Shown one piece after another: positions 1 to 8,610 of a stretch of 64,000 bases of DNA. The stretch lies in the NCBI GenBank assembly GCA_963377175.1, contig CAUJNA010002857.1, forward strand, positions 124,001-188,000, read 5' to 3'. Each line of letters begins with the position of its first letter. The first letter of the stretch is position 1. This DNA is from Effrenium voratum. Taxonomy: Eukaryota; Sar; Dinophyceae; Suessiales; Symbiodiniaceae. The position numbers and the translations under genes are program-made. A model generated the notes under the pieces. The model worked only from the letters and a program-made list of their open reading frames with translations, made no database searches and was not told the origin of the DNA.

Positions 1-36
1 AACAGAAAGAACAAATCCTAAAATAAATACCCCTCC
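1..36. mobile_element. Right end of a non-autonomous DNA transposon
   Basis: These bases match the right end of the 1.8-kb element at 56467-58259 (shared CTAAATAAATA-like end followed by CCCCTCC) and are followed by the same target sequence GTTGCAAAT at 37-45. The rest of this copy lies outside the window. It shows that this host repeat copy carries the same insertion at the same site as the 56-58 kb copy, so the insertion probably came before the duplication of the unit. Confidence 0.6.
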
Positions 37-271
37 GTTGCAAATCCAGTGGCATAGCAAGCAGACATTTGCCAGGCATGATGTGCAATTTGGAAGTTGG
101 TGCTTGAGCTTTTGCTGAAAGCTCTCGAAGCTTTCCCGAGTCCAAAGTGGAGCTTCAAAGCTTTCGGATGCTCCCTGCACCGGGGTCTGGGGCCGGACCC
201 CGCACGGGTTGGAAGGGCTCGGCGGAGGTTCCGGGGGCAGAGCTCCGGGGGGCGGAGGCCGGGGCTGGGGC

Positions 272-361
272 CAGGCCCTAGGCGTGGCGCTGCGGCAGAT
301 GCCGCGGCTGCAGGATCTGCGGGTCCACCAAAACCAGATCGGGGTCAAGGGCGCCCAGGCG
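272..361 (+). CDS. LRR cassette (single repeat, exon-like)
   Basis: Thirty codons beginning Gln-Ala-Leu, with the leucine-rich repeat core LQDLRVHQNQIGVKGAQA of the ribonuclease-inhibitor/NLR type (LxxLxLxxNxIGxxGAxA). The CAG before GCC could be a 3' splice site, so this may be one exon of an LRR gene. It has no start codon or partner exon that I can connect with confidence. It is probably an exon or relic copied with its flanks; the same cassette recurs at 58458 and 60667. Confidence 0.5.
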
Positions 362-764
362 GGAAGGGGGAGGGGAAGTTTGAGGGGGCGAGGTGGTAAT
401 GATACAGCTCCCAAATCAGGAGTGATGATAAATTGATTATTCATGACACCCGCGAGATTTCAACATGTCAATCTGTTCCGTTGCAAGAAGATCATTGATT
501 TGGTAGCCGCGCCGGGCGGGGGTCGGTGAGCTCTGCTTTTGGTCACTTGCATCTGGAAAGGGCGATGTCAATCATGGATTCTGTACGGTTTACGTAGCGA
601 TGTCCAGCGCAGGCTTCTTGAAAGCAAACGCGTTCAAACATCCAGCTGAGATGAAAAGAACCGCAGCAGGGCTGGTATCAAGTCCTACATCTAGTCAGTC
701 TCGAAACTTTGTTCGGACAAAGGCCTCAATCCCCACCTTCAAGGGCCTGCGAGCACCGTCCCCG

Positions 765-854
765 CAGGCACTGGCCCGCGGCCTGGAGGGCACCACTGCC
801 CTGGAGCTGCTGTGGCTTTGGGAGAACCAGATTGGCGATGCCGGCTGCGAGGCT
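765..854 (+). CDS. LRR cassette (single repeat, exon-like)
   Basis: Thirty codons QALARGLE... with the core LELLWLWENQIGDAGCEA, a ribonuclease-inhibitor-type LRR. It is preceded by a pyrimidine-containing CCCCGCAG that looks like a splice acceptor. It is nearly identical to the cassette at 58953-59042, and the intervening stop-rich DNA is duplicated too. Reading frame intact; whether it is expressed is unknown. Confidence 0.5.
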
Positions 855-1722
855 TCCATGGTTGAGAGCACGGCTTCTTCACTTCACAGGGGCGCCCAAC
901 ACTCCAAGTGGCCCGTTTTGTGTGGGCTTTGGATGCAGGATTTCTAGACCTGTGGTTGGGAGTTTCGGGGTGGGATCTGGCGCGAACATCAATTGTCGAT
1001 CCTGATGGCCTCGGAGTCGTTTTGACATTAGCAGCTTCCACTCCCGGGTGGCAGAGGAATTGCGTTGTGTGGTTTGCGAGTTGAAGATAGGTGTGCTATG
1101 TTTGTCACGCACACATATACACGGTTGTCCTGTTTCCGTAGGCGGGTTAGCGGGGTGTGTTGTCTTTGCAATCTGGCGTTGGCCGCCGTTGGGAATGATG
1201 TTGCCACAGTATGAGCTAAATGTGGGATTGCCTGCCGTTTCGTAGAACAGGTTTGCTTCCGATCACTTGTTCACCCCACGATTGTGTTGCTATGTGCGAG
1301 GGTGCAAATTGAGAGTGAGAGAAGGGCTGATGATGACATGTTTGTGTTGTTTGTTTGTTGCTCTCTCCCTTTCTCTGTGGGTGGTGGTGGTGTGTGGCTC
1401 GGATTGGCTCGGCTTCAGGTAGCGGGACAGGTCCTAAAAAGAAGGGTGTGCCGGACCCAAGCTCCGTTTTGAGCTGATGTGTGTCTCAGCAGAGCCTTTT
1501 TTCAGAGTCGTTCCCTGCAAGAGGTGTGAGTTTGGGGAATGGAACCCACAGCTTTTGGAGCCCACAGCTTGAGCACGGGAGCGGACACCTACACAAAGCC
1601 AGTCAGTCGAAGGAGCCCACTTTGAGGATACATGGAAGGGTTTTGTTTGCTCACGTTTTCAATCAAGCTGTGGTGAACACAATCATTCGCCATCTCCAAG
1701 AAGTATCTGCGGCCCCCCCCCC

Positions 1723-2217
1723 AAAAAATGGAGAAAGTAGGGGGCCTGGGGGGTGGTCTGTTGATGGTTGCCTGTTATGGTTTTTATGTTCATCTCAAAT
1801 CTATGTTCCCCCTTATTCGTTTTTAAAAGAGGGTTTTTAGGGAGCTTATTTATCGTTTTCGTTAAGGTAATCATTTGGGTAAATTGTCGCCTTGTTCATT
1901 GTTGGGCTGGGGGCAAACATTTTTTTCATTTGAAAGAGTTGACCCTTTTAGTAGTTATCAAGTTCTGGGGTGTTGCTGGGTCGTTTGTTTTCTTTGACGT
2001 TTATCTCTACAATTATTTATTTTCGTTCTACACTCTTGACAATATTTATATCTTTTTCCACTTTTTACATTTCCAAATACCATAGTCTTCTTTTGCTTTT
2101 TCTTCTATCATTCTATAATTATTCATTATAGTTTGCTTCACAACCATTCTTAATATATCTTAACAACTTCTTGTTGTGTGATTTTTATCTGATTGTCTAG
2201 CTATGTTTTATAGGTTA
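1723..2217. repeat. Left terminal inverted repeat of the viral element
   Basis: Matches the reverse complement of 23578-24117 almost base for base. It is about 45 bases shorter, mainly because of a ~47-base deletion near 2080 (with a 1-base insertion near 1990). Similarity fades inward of about 2217. The outermost bases are a short A-run adjoining host cytosines. The repeat carries a damaged copy of the small zinc-binding gene that is intact in the right repeat. Confidence 0.9.
1948..2147 (-). pseudogene. Broken copy of the TIR-encoded small zinc-ribbon gene
   Basis: This is the left-TIR counterpart of the intact 81-residue gene at 23647-23892. The start codon region and the C-terminal end can both be aligned. 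About 47 bases in the middle are missing, which removes the first CxxC pair and changes the frame, and one extra A lies near 1990. The remaining length of 200 bases is not a multiple of three. It therefore cannot make the same protein, while the right copy can. Confidence 0.75.
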
Positions 2218-2547
2218 AAAGTTCGCTATAATTATAACATATAAGAATATAAAGGTTATAATTATGGTTTAGTTTTGAATTACACAGGTCTCGGGGTGTA
2301 AATTGCTTCATCTCATTCCTCCAATTGCAACACTCTAATTGTCAGAGCCTATTGTGTTAATTGCGCAATTTGGAAACCCCACCTAAATTGACCATTTCGG
2401 GGTTCTAATTGCGATGTTATGCAATTCCAATTGCGGTGTTATGCAATTCCAATTGCGGTGTTCAGCAATTGACACTGTTTCCCACCACAACAACAACCCC
2501 AACCCAACGTGTGAGTCCTGTTTGTCAGAAGGCACCTCCCTCGACGA
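2218..2547. other. Non-coding left subterminal region with GCAATT cluster
   Basis: No gene is visible here. The composition is less AT-rich than the rest of the viral element. AATTGC or its complement GCAATT recurs many times between about 2300 and 2470, including a 22-base direct repeat at 2399-2470. It could be a regulatory or replication-related site, or a small host repeat inserted into the element. Confidence 0.5.
2399..2470. repeat. 22-bp direct repeat, about 2.5-3 units
   Basis: The unit GCAATTCCAATTGCGGTGTT plus AT repeats with a 22-base period from 2421 and 2443. A diverged first copy lies at 2406-2420 and a partial one at 2465. Each unit contains the inverted pair GCAATT/AATTGC. 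No equivalent lies at the right end of the element. Confidence 0.7.
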
Positions 2548-3163
2548 CTACAAGGTATCGGGCGGGTAGGTTTTAACAAGTATATCACTAATCAAATCAG
2601 TAGGAATTTTATACAACTCATCTTGTTTATGTTTGATGTATCCCTCACCCCAATCTGATTTTTTACCCGATGGCAGTTTCTAAATGTTTCCCATTCCTAA
2701 TTTTCCCACAATCCCTTTTGCATAATGGTCTGGGTTTCCATGTTTCAATGTTTGACCACAACCTCGTTCGCTTCCTGTAGTTCATGCCATATTTACATTA
2801 ATCCACATCATAGTATTTCAACCCACTCATAAACGGTTGTTCCTTTAATAGTCCTGTTTGGGGATTTTCTATTATCCAGCATTTAGGCTTAAAATAATCT
2901 ATAATTTCAAGGGTTTTTAAAACGATACTATTTGCATAATCAATCTTACGGACACCAGTAGTTTTAGCACGACTGTATTCAGTGCATGGAGGAGATGCCC
3001 ACACAACATCAAACTCGCCCACATCAAACTCACGATAATCCCAACTCAAAATATCAGTATTGATATTTGCATTTTTCAAATCAAGGGAAATAACACTAAA
3101 ACCCAAATCCCGAGCAACTGGACCAACCGAGCCTGTCCCGCTAAACATCTCTAATAATTTCAT
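2548..3163 (-). pseudogene. DNA cytosine-methyltransferase-like gene, disrupted
   Basis: The intact N-terminal 121 codons (2798-3163) show a SAM-binding motif I, MFSGTGSVG, and the catalytic-type motif ASPPCTEYSR with PPC. This is the arrangement of phage and viral C5-type DNA methyltransferases. A TAA at 2795-2797 stops the frame directly before a tract encoding YGMNYRKRTRLW, typical of the same family's later part. Further on, near 2677, the frame shifts by one base and then stays open to a stop at 2548. I read this as one gene with a nonsense change and a frameshift. The first 121 codons might still be expressed but lack the target-recognition part. In the virus it would have methylated viral DNA. 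Confidence 0.8.
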
Positions 3164-3178
3164 TCTTATTAGAGATAT

Positions 3179-3739
3179 TTAGATATTAATATTTTCACAT
3201 ACATATCGTTGATGTTTGTCGCTTCGCTCGTGCCTTCTTATATCACATTTCCTAAAAACACCACCACATTCACATTCAATAGTTTCTTTTCTTTTTTCAA
3301 GGATTGTTTCTTTGTTTTGATGGTAATGTTCCCTACTTTTATCACATATATGTTCCTTGTTCTTTTCCGAGTATTCCTTCCTCATATTTTGATAGTGTTC
3401 CTTATTGTCTTCCTTCCACTCATTAATTGTTCTACCTGCCACACATCTATTCACACAATCATTATTTTGAATGTAATAACCTTCTCTTTTCAATAACTGT
3501 TCTCTGTTTTCACATGGGTAGTCTTCTAATAATTCAATCTTACAGTTGTCCATTCCATATTCATCAAACAACAAACGACAGTTTGTTTTATTATTCCATT
3601 GTTCTGCCTTGTTATAATTTTGTCTATGTCTTGCCATTCTTCGGCTCAAGCTTTCACAGGTGCTTCCGATGTAGCACTTATTATAACCTATATCAGTTAT
3701 TTTGTAAATCTTTGCATTTCTATATTTACTGCTATCCAT
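3179..3739 (-). CDS. GIY-YIG endonuclease with C-terminal zinc finger (nuclease 1)
   Basis: A 186-residue protein. The GIY-YIG core is at the N-terminus: IYK at 11-13, YIG at 23-25, basic residues in SRRMARHR at 32-39 and a probable catalytic Glu at 86 in KREGYYI. Such nucleases cut DNA with metal help and often act as free-standing homing endonucleases. The middle (about 105-150) is charged and probably helical. The tail has CxC at 156/158 and H170/H176, a likely zinc finger for DNA binding. It lies 23 bases after the PolB stop on the same strand. It is clearly related to the nuclease at 7677-8198, sharing CYIGSTCE and RMARHRQ. Function in the virus (homing, exclusion or recombination) is not visible from sequence. 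Confidence 0.9.
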   Translation of the reverse strand: MDSSKYRNAKIYKITDIGYNKCYIGSTCESLSRRMARHRQNYNKAEQWNNKTNCRLLFDEYGMDNCKIELLEDYPCENREQLLKREGYYIQNNDCVNRCVAGRTINEWKEDNKEHYQNMRKEYSEKNKEHICDKSREHYHQNKETILEKRKETIECECGGVFRKCDIRRHERSDKHQRYVCENINI

Positions 3740-3758
3740 TAATAACCTAATGTATCTT

Positions 3759-3774
3759 TTCTTTAACGCAGTTT
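3759..3774 (-). promoter_or_regulatory. Putative promoter motif before nuclease 1
   Basis: On the minus strand this reads AAACTGCGTTAAAGAA, a variant of the ACTACTTAAAGA motif seen before PolB and other genes. It lies about 20-35 bases upstream of the start at 3739 and overlaps the 3' end of PolB. Weaker match than the other copies. Confidence 0.4.
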
Positions 3775-6700
3775 ATAATGTCCATAAGGCAGTGAATTGA
3801 AAGCATCAATGTAAAACCTTTTATTTTCATAATTACTGAGTGATTGCTTGACTTGAGACATTGAAAATAATTGATGGTTGCGACTACGAATAAAATTATA
3901 TGTTATTTCATGCTTTTTGTTTTGAAATAATGCTTCGTGGTAGTTTTGGTAAGTCAGTTCTTTCTTCACCTTGTGTTTCACTACACCTTTTGATTTCTTT
4001 TGTTCTTCTTCTTCACCGTGTATTGTAAAAGCATACGATTTGGGCTTTAACCCTATGAATTGTGTTATTGTTTGACCGTTGCACTCATCCTTGAAATAAC
4101 CGAGTTTTTTCTTATTTGTTTTGTCATGGCAGGGGTGTTCAGGTGGATAATCGCTAAAGTCCATATATTGGTTTAATTCTTTGAAGTCCTTGTAGATGTC
4201 CTCAGTGAATGTTTGAATTACATAACTGTCAGTATCAGTATAAACCAGTTTGATGTTTTCATTGTATTTCTTCTTAAGAACATCATAGTAGAACTGATAC
4301 ATATGTAATTTACTGATGTCAAGGATTGTCATTCCTAAGAAAATCGGTTTGTCCAGTTTCAGTTTCGCTTTAGTTTTTTCAACTCCTACAAGGTTTTCAT
4401 TAATAATAAATCTATTTTTGAATGTTGGATTATTAACACATTTTTCATATCTTACCTCATTATCAACTAATTCAAAGTCCATATGATTTCGTTTGTCTTC
4501 CATAGTTTTTCCATACACAGAATTATTCATTAATTTGAATAAATCTTTCTCAAAATCGCTTTTGGCTTCTTTCCTTTTACCAGTGTTGAAGTCAATCCAC
4601 GGTTTCAACCATGCCCTCTGTTGAAATTTTATTATCCTATGGACTTTACCCATTTTCATTCCCATTTTCAAATAATACTGTAAAGTCTTAATATGAACCA
4701 CATATTTTTCTTTATCCTTTAGATTTAATATTAACTTACTTGTTTTCTCGTCCTTGGGACTTTTACCATCATAATATATTTTGTAGACTTGCTTTTGATA
4801 ATCGGAAAGCATATTCACATTTACATTCATTATTTCAGGCGCTAGTGGATAGTCAGAGTGGAAGTCGTGCAATGTTTCGGGATATTCCAAATCAACTTCC
4901 ATAATATAACCGAACTCATCGTTTTCATTCCATTTTTCAACAATGGGAGTTTTCTTTGTCCACTTGATATTTTTTAGCGGTAACTTCTGGGACATTGCTA
5001 AACCATACAAGTTATTAGCATCCAAGTAACTAATATAATTTGATGGCTTGTTCTCATCATATGCTTCCTCCATATACTTATTATTTGCCACTGCTAATTT
5101 ATGACTGACTTGACACATACCACCTCTCATTCCCTTTTCAACCATCTCAAACATTTCTTGGTCATGCAATTGTTCTATTTCAACGCCAGTTTTTAGAAGC
5201 ATCGCGTCCCATGCGAAATTTGGCAACGTGTAATAATGAGCGGGGTCTAAACCGTAGTATTCCATACACAAGTCTCTAAAGTTTTCAAATACATCGGTCA
5301 GTAGTAAAACATCAGTTCTTAAATACAAGTCGTGATACTGCCCGAGTGTTCTAATCCCGAAGTGCTTCCATACTTTCAGTGCCCTTTCATAATCTTTATC
5401 GCTTACATGTTCTTCACTCAATTTACTGTAAAACGCTTCTTTCGGTGGTAAAGCCCTTTCCTTAAATCTTTCAAAATCATCAAAGTAGTCATAGGGATAA
5501 ATACCCTTATCAGTCAATAAATCCAAATCTTCATCGGTTTTAACATACGGGTTTCTAACGCTGTATCTGAAATTGTTCTTCCAATTCTCACGCTTTTTAT
5601 CATCCTCATATTTACTCAACCTGACCAACTTATCCAACGAAGACGATAAGAAACTGAAACTGTCCTTGAAACAAAGATTTTTAAAACCAAAGGTTATAAA
5701 CTTTTCGCTGTTCTGAGCGATACATTCTATTTTAGAATTCTTGTTCAGTTCGTGAGCCTTGTTGATGATTAAGTGGGCATCGTAGTTTTTAAGATTATGA
5801 AGAAACACAGGGATTTTATAATATCTCATACTAAATCGTAGATTGCAGTCCTCGTGGGCGCATCCTCTATACTGCCCCGTAAAGTGGCAATGGTCCCAAC
5901 ACTTCTTTTCTCCTTCCTCAAATTTGTTTCCACAAATGAAGCAGTTAGTGGCATTATTGAAGTCCTCCCAGTCCTTCTCGGTTTCAATACGGTCTTTGTC
6001 CTCCTTCATTTTCTCCAAAACTTCCTCTCTGACTTTATTGATTTTCTCAACAAATTTATCCATACAATCCTGACCTCTATATAAGTAAGGCTCACTACTT
6101 CCGGTTATAGCATTGACTACATTAATCATAAAACCACAGGGACGATGATTTTGATATGATGTAGTTTTAGCTTTTGCCGATTTGCTTTTAACATCAATTG
6201 GTACAGTTAAACATTCAAAGTCGGCATAGATTACGAATGGAGCTTTAAGTTTCTTGAAATGGTTTTTGAATACTATTGTTTCACCTGCTTCTGGCATTTC
6301 TATTTTTTGACCCTCAACTGCTAGACATCCTTGTTCTTCGTGTTTCTTTAAAAGTTCTTCGGTCTTGAAACCATGTGAGCAGGTTCTACAGTGATACTTC
6401 TTCGCCTTCATCTTGTTAGTCTGACTACTCATTAACTTATCATAATTTTTGATATAAGCGTAATGGGATTTAACATCATCAGTCAATTTAATCAAATCGA
6501 TTTTGTGTTGTGCTTGTGGGTTGTTGCTTCTTTTGTATAATAAAATAGTTTTACTATTTGTATCGGGGTTTATGTAATAAACATTGACCGATATGTGTTT
6601 GTTCTGTTCTTCAAATAGTTCAATCTCATCATTACCTACTGGAAAGTCAATATTATCCCATTTGATAAATTTGTCATCTACATATTTCTTATAATGATAC

Positions 6701-7509
6701 ATCTCGCAGGGATGGTCTTTTTTGAATAACTCATAAAATCCACATTGAACGGAATATTTAAAACATAAGTCGTCCTCATTTTTAATGTTAATACAAGCCT
6801 TTTTGTTTGCCACCCAGTCGGGCAATGGAATAAAGGATGAACCACGGGTAGGATTGTACCTATCATAACTGATGACTAACTTTTCAACTTGACCAAGAAC
6901 CAATCCCGACTGAATGTATTCGGTTATTTCAATTTGTGTCTCAATGTCGTGCCCAATGTTGTTTAAGACGGTGTTCAACTCGTCGGGATTATGAATATTG
7001 TATCTTCTGCTTCTTAACCGCCTTTGAATAAGTTCGTTGGCGGGATTTTTGAATGATAAATCGGTTTCCACGATTATTTTCATGTTCGGGTTTCTGTTCA
7101 GGAATTCGGCCAGTCGTTGCTTCTGGTATTTTAAGTAGGATAAACCTTTCATTCCCTTTAATCTTATATCACTTACCGAGTAGGTGTTGGCGTATCCCTT
7201 GAACGCTTGTTGCTCGTCTGTGATTTTGGACTTGAAACGCTTGACATAATCCTGTAAGGGTCTACCTCTCGTTAGTTTTAGATAATTAGCACCTTTCATT
7301 AAAAGGCCATGCTTTCTATATCCATCACTCCTTGCCACTTCCTTTAGTTTCGTGTTCAATACGTTTGAAACTGGTTTGTTCTTATCATATCTGTAGGTCT
7401 TATCACCTATTTTGAGTTTTTGTGTTTGCCTCCCTTCTTTTTGTATTAGTTCGCCTTGTTGGCTGTTTAAAATGAAATCTATAATTTTTCCTTCTGTCAT
7501 GGAAACCAT
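3763..7509 (-). CDS. polB: Protein-primed family B DNA polymerase
   Basis: A 1248-residue replicative polymerase of the DNA_pol_B_2 type used by Polintons, adenoviruses and linear plasmids. The exonuclease motifs are YADFE (D430, E432), NYDAHL (N575, D577) and YLRTD (Y729, D733). Polymerase motif A is SYLDANNLYG around D830, motif B is NNSVYGK at 995-1001 and motif C is YTDTDS (D1092, D1094), so all catalytic acids are present. A C2H2-like finger lies at about 374-395. A CxxC...DHCHFTG...C module resembling an HNH/endonuclease-VII fold sits at 523-556 between exonuclease motifs I and II, as is common in this family. The N-terminal 350 residues have no domain I can name and may hold the terminal-protein function. 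It would copy the linear genome from the TIR ends. A promoter motif at 7541-7557 lies just upstream. Confidence 0.97.
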   Translation of the reverse strand: MVSMTEGKIIDFILNSQQGELIQKEGRQTQKLKIGDKTYRYDKNKPVSNVLNTKLKEVARSDGYRKHGLLMKGANYLKLTRGRPLQDYVKRFKSKITDEQQAFKGYANTYSVSDIRLKGMKGLSYLKYQKQRLAEFLNRNPNMKIIVETDLSFKNPANELIQRRLRSRRYNIHNPDELNTVLNNIGHDIETQIEITEYIQSGLVLGQVEKLVISYDRYNPTRGSSFIPLPDWVANKKACINIKNEDDLCFKYSVQCGFYELFKKDHPCEMYHYKKYVDDKFIKWDNIDFPVGNDEIELFEEQNKHISVNVYYINPDTNSKTILLYKRSNNPQAQHKIDLIKLTDDVKSHYAYIKNYDKLMSSQTNKMKAKKYHCRTCSHGFKTEELLKKHEEQGCLAVEGQKIEMPEAGETIVFKNHFKKLKAPFVIYADFECLTVPIDVKSKSAKAKTTSYQNHRPCGFMINVVNAITGSSEPYLYRGQDCMDKFVEKINKVREEVLEKMKEDKDRIETEKDWEDFNNATNCFICGNKFEEGEKKCWDHCHFTGQYRGCAHEDCNLRFSMRYYKIPVFLHNLKNYDAHLIINKAHELNKNSKIECIAQNSEKFITFGFKNLCFKDSFSFLSSSLDKLVRLSKYEDDKKRENWKNNFRYSVRNPYVKTDEDLDLLTDKGIYPYDYFDDFERFKERALPPKEAFYSKLSEEHVSDKDYERALKVWKHFGIRTLGQYHDLYLRTDVLLLTDVFENFRDLCMEYYGLDPAHYYTLPNFAWDAMLLKTGVEIEQLHDQEMFEMVEKGMRGGMCQVSHKLAVANNKYMEEAYDENKPSNYISYLDANNLYGLAMSQKLPLKNIKWTKKTPIVEKWNENDEFGYIMEVDLEYPETLHDFHSDYPLAPEIMNVNVNMLSDYQKQVYKIYYDGKSPKDEKTSKLILNLKDKEKYVVHIKTLQYYLKMGMKMGKVHRIIKFQQRAWLKPWIDFNTGKRKEAKSDFEKDLFKLMNNSVYGKTMEDKRNHMDFELVDNEVRYEKCVNNPTFKNRFIINENLVGVEKTKAKLKLDKPIFLGMTILDISKLHMYQFYYDVLKKKYNENIKLVYTDTDSYVIQTFTEDIYKDFKELNQYMDFSDYPPEHPCHDKTNKKKLGYFKDECNGQTITQFIGLKPKSYAFTIHGEEEEQKKSKGVVKHKVKKELTYQNYHEALFQNKKHEITYNFIRSRNHQLFSMSQVKQSLSNYENKRFYIDAFNSLPYGHYKLR

Positions 7510-7540
7510 AATACTATACTCTATATAATATAAGGTATTT

Positions 7541-7557
7541 TCTCTTTAAGTAGTTTT
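7541..7557 (-). promoter_or_regulatory. Putative viral promoter motif before PolB
   Basis: On the minus strand this reads AAAACTACTTAAAGAGA, ending 32 bases before the PolB start. It is followed by an AT-rich CTTATATTATATAG segment. The same motif and spacing occur before genes at 8572 (minus), 22340 and 22970, which supports a shared promoter, probably for early genes. Confidence 0.65.
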
Positions 7558-7639
7558 TCGGGTAGGGGGTCAGTGTTCAGTATTTGTGTTTTCTGGTCAA
7601 ATTTCAACGTGTCAATGTATTTGTTTTATTTACATAAGA

Positions 7640-7650
7640 ACGCTTAAAGA
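7640..7650 (+). promoter_or_regulatory. Putative promoter motif before nuclease 2
   Basis: ACGCTTAAAGA, a variant of the shared ACTACTTAAAGA motif, ends 26 bases before the start codon at 7677. With 7541-7557 it makes a divergent promoter region between PolB and this nuclease. Confidence 0.45.
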
Positions 7651-7676
7651 CTGGACAACTTATGATACAATAGGAT

Positions 7677-8198
7677 ATGAATAGATATGAGAATGGTAAG
7701 ATTTACAAAGTCGTTGATTTGTCTTACAATGAATGTTATATCGGGAGCACGTGTGAAAACCTAAGTCAAAGAATGGCACGTCATAGACAAGAATATAATA
7801 GATTTCTTAAAGGGAAGCGAAGAAATATTACCGTTTTCCAAATATTTGACAAATACGGTGTTGAAAACTGTAAGATTGAACTTCTGGAGAACTACCCTTG
7901 TAATAGTAGAGAGGAACTAATGAAAAAAGAAGGTGAAAACATTAGAAACACTGTTTGTGTAAATAGGACTATACCAGGAAGAACAAAGAAAGAACGGAGG
8001 AAGGATAACCCAGAAAAGACAACAGAGAGTTCCAGACAGGCATCGCTTCAGCGCTATTACAACAACAGAGACGAGATACTAGAAAAACGACAGGAGAAAG
8101 TGGAATGTTCAGTTTGTAAAGCTAAAGTGTTTAAACATTATTTACCCATCCATAACCAATCTAGGTTTCATTTAAACAACGAGGAGAACACAACTTAA
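7677..8198 (+). CDS. GIY-YIG endonuclease with C-terminal zinc finger (nuclease 2)
   Basis: A 173-residue protein closely related to nuclease 1. The GIY-YIG landmarks are KIYK at 8-11, YIG at 21-23, RMARHRQ at 32-38 and a probable catalytic Glu at 85 in KKEGENI. The C-terminus carries CxxC at 144/147 and H159/H165, a zinc finger comparable to nuclease 1 but with CxxC instead of CxC. It is transcribed divergently from PolB, so the two related nucleases flank the polymerase gene. That position recalls homing endonucleases sitting beside conserved genes. It could be a selfish gene or help viral recombination. Confidence 0.9.
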   Translation: MNRYENGKIYKVVDLSYNECYIGSTCENLSQRMARHRQEYNRFLKGKRRNITVFQIFDKYGVENCKIELLENYPCNSREELMKKEGENIRNTVCVNRTIPGRTKKERRKDNPEKTTESSRQASLQRYYNNRDEILEKRQEKVECSVCKAKVFKHYLPIHNQSRFHLNNEENTT

Positions 8199-8248
8199 CG
8201 CATTAATCTCATTAAGTGTTTTTAATAAGATGAATGATTATTATTTTT

Positions 8249-8572
8249 TCATAATGCGCATTGTCGCGAAGCTTGCGAACAAATTTTAGATTTCTTGTGT
8301 TTAGATAAATTTGATTTGCTTGATATCGTCCTTCCGCAGTCCTCACAAGTGTAAGACTGTTTTAGGTTTTTGTTGTAGTAATTCTGGTGGTAGTTCTTCT
8401 GGTCGTCCCTCCACCTCACGGGTTGCTCACTGTCATCGCTCGAAGTCTGTTTCTGTTCGCTTATCATCTGTAAGACTAAGTCGTTTTCTGCTTTCATCAG
8501 TTCAACCATCATATCAAATTCGTCATTCGTTATTCTATGCCGACTTTTACCGTTAATAAAAATTCCTGTCAT
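8249..8572 (-). CDS. Small C2H2 zinc-finger protein
   Basis: A 107-residue protein. The C-terminal third has CxxC, a basic linker and a His then Cys: YTCEDCGRTISSKSNLSKHK followed by a Cys six residues on, a C2H2/C2HC-type DNA- or RNA-binding finger. The N-terminal half is acidic to mixed with no recognised domain. The promoter motif at 8594-8610 lies directly upstream and overlaps the end of the next gene. It could be an early regulator; that is inference from finger and promoter only. Confidence 0.75.
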   Translation of the reverse strand: MTGIFINGKSRHRITNDEFDMMVELMKAENDLVLQMISEQKQTSSDDSEQPVRWRDDQKNYHQNYYNKNLKQSYTCEDCGRTISSKSNLSKHKKSKICSQASRQCAL

Positions 8573-8593
8573 TTTACTATATTAGGGCGTTTT

Positions 8594-8610
8594 GTCTTTA
8601 AGTAGTTTTT
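8594..8610 (-). promoter_or_regulatory. Putative viral promoter motif before the zinc-finger gene
   Basis: On the minus strand this reads AAAAACTACTTAAAGAC, ending 21 bases before the start at 8572. It overlaps the stop codon (8609-8611) of the upstream gene, which fits separate transcription of the two genes. Confidence 0.65.

Larger units (their letters stand above)
37..1710. repeat. Host dispersed repeat unit with LRR cassettes (copy 1)
   Basis: This stretch is recognisably the same sequence as 58260-60290, with partial copies at 48880-50500, 60444-61170, 61860-63150 and 63200-64000. Shared landmarks are TTGCCAGGCATG, GGAAGTTGGTG, GCTCTCGAAGCTTTC, the GGTCTGGGGCCGG block, the two LRR cassettes, a GTTTG-rich segment near 1340-1370 and the CATTCGCCATCTC segment at its right end. 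Apart from the two LRR cassettes I see no convincing gene. It ends in a C-run into which the viral element is inserted. Confidence 0.7.

Noticed and set aside
1768..2085. Open frame of 105 codons in the left TIR on the plus strand (mirrored by a 159-codon frame in the right TIR)
   Set aside because: It is the antisense of the TIR zinc-ribbon gene and an AT-rich tract; its Phe/Ile-rich product shows no domain.
2399..2470. CRISPR-like direct repeats
   Set aside because: The repeats are contiguous without spacers, in a eukaryotic viral element.
5843..6084. Plus-strand frames inside PolB
   Set aside because: Antisense shadows of the polymerase gene.
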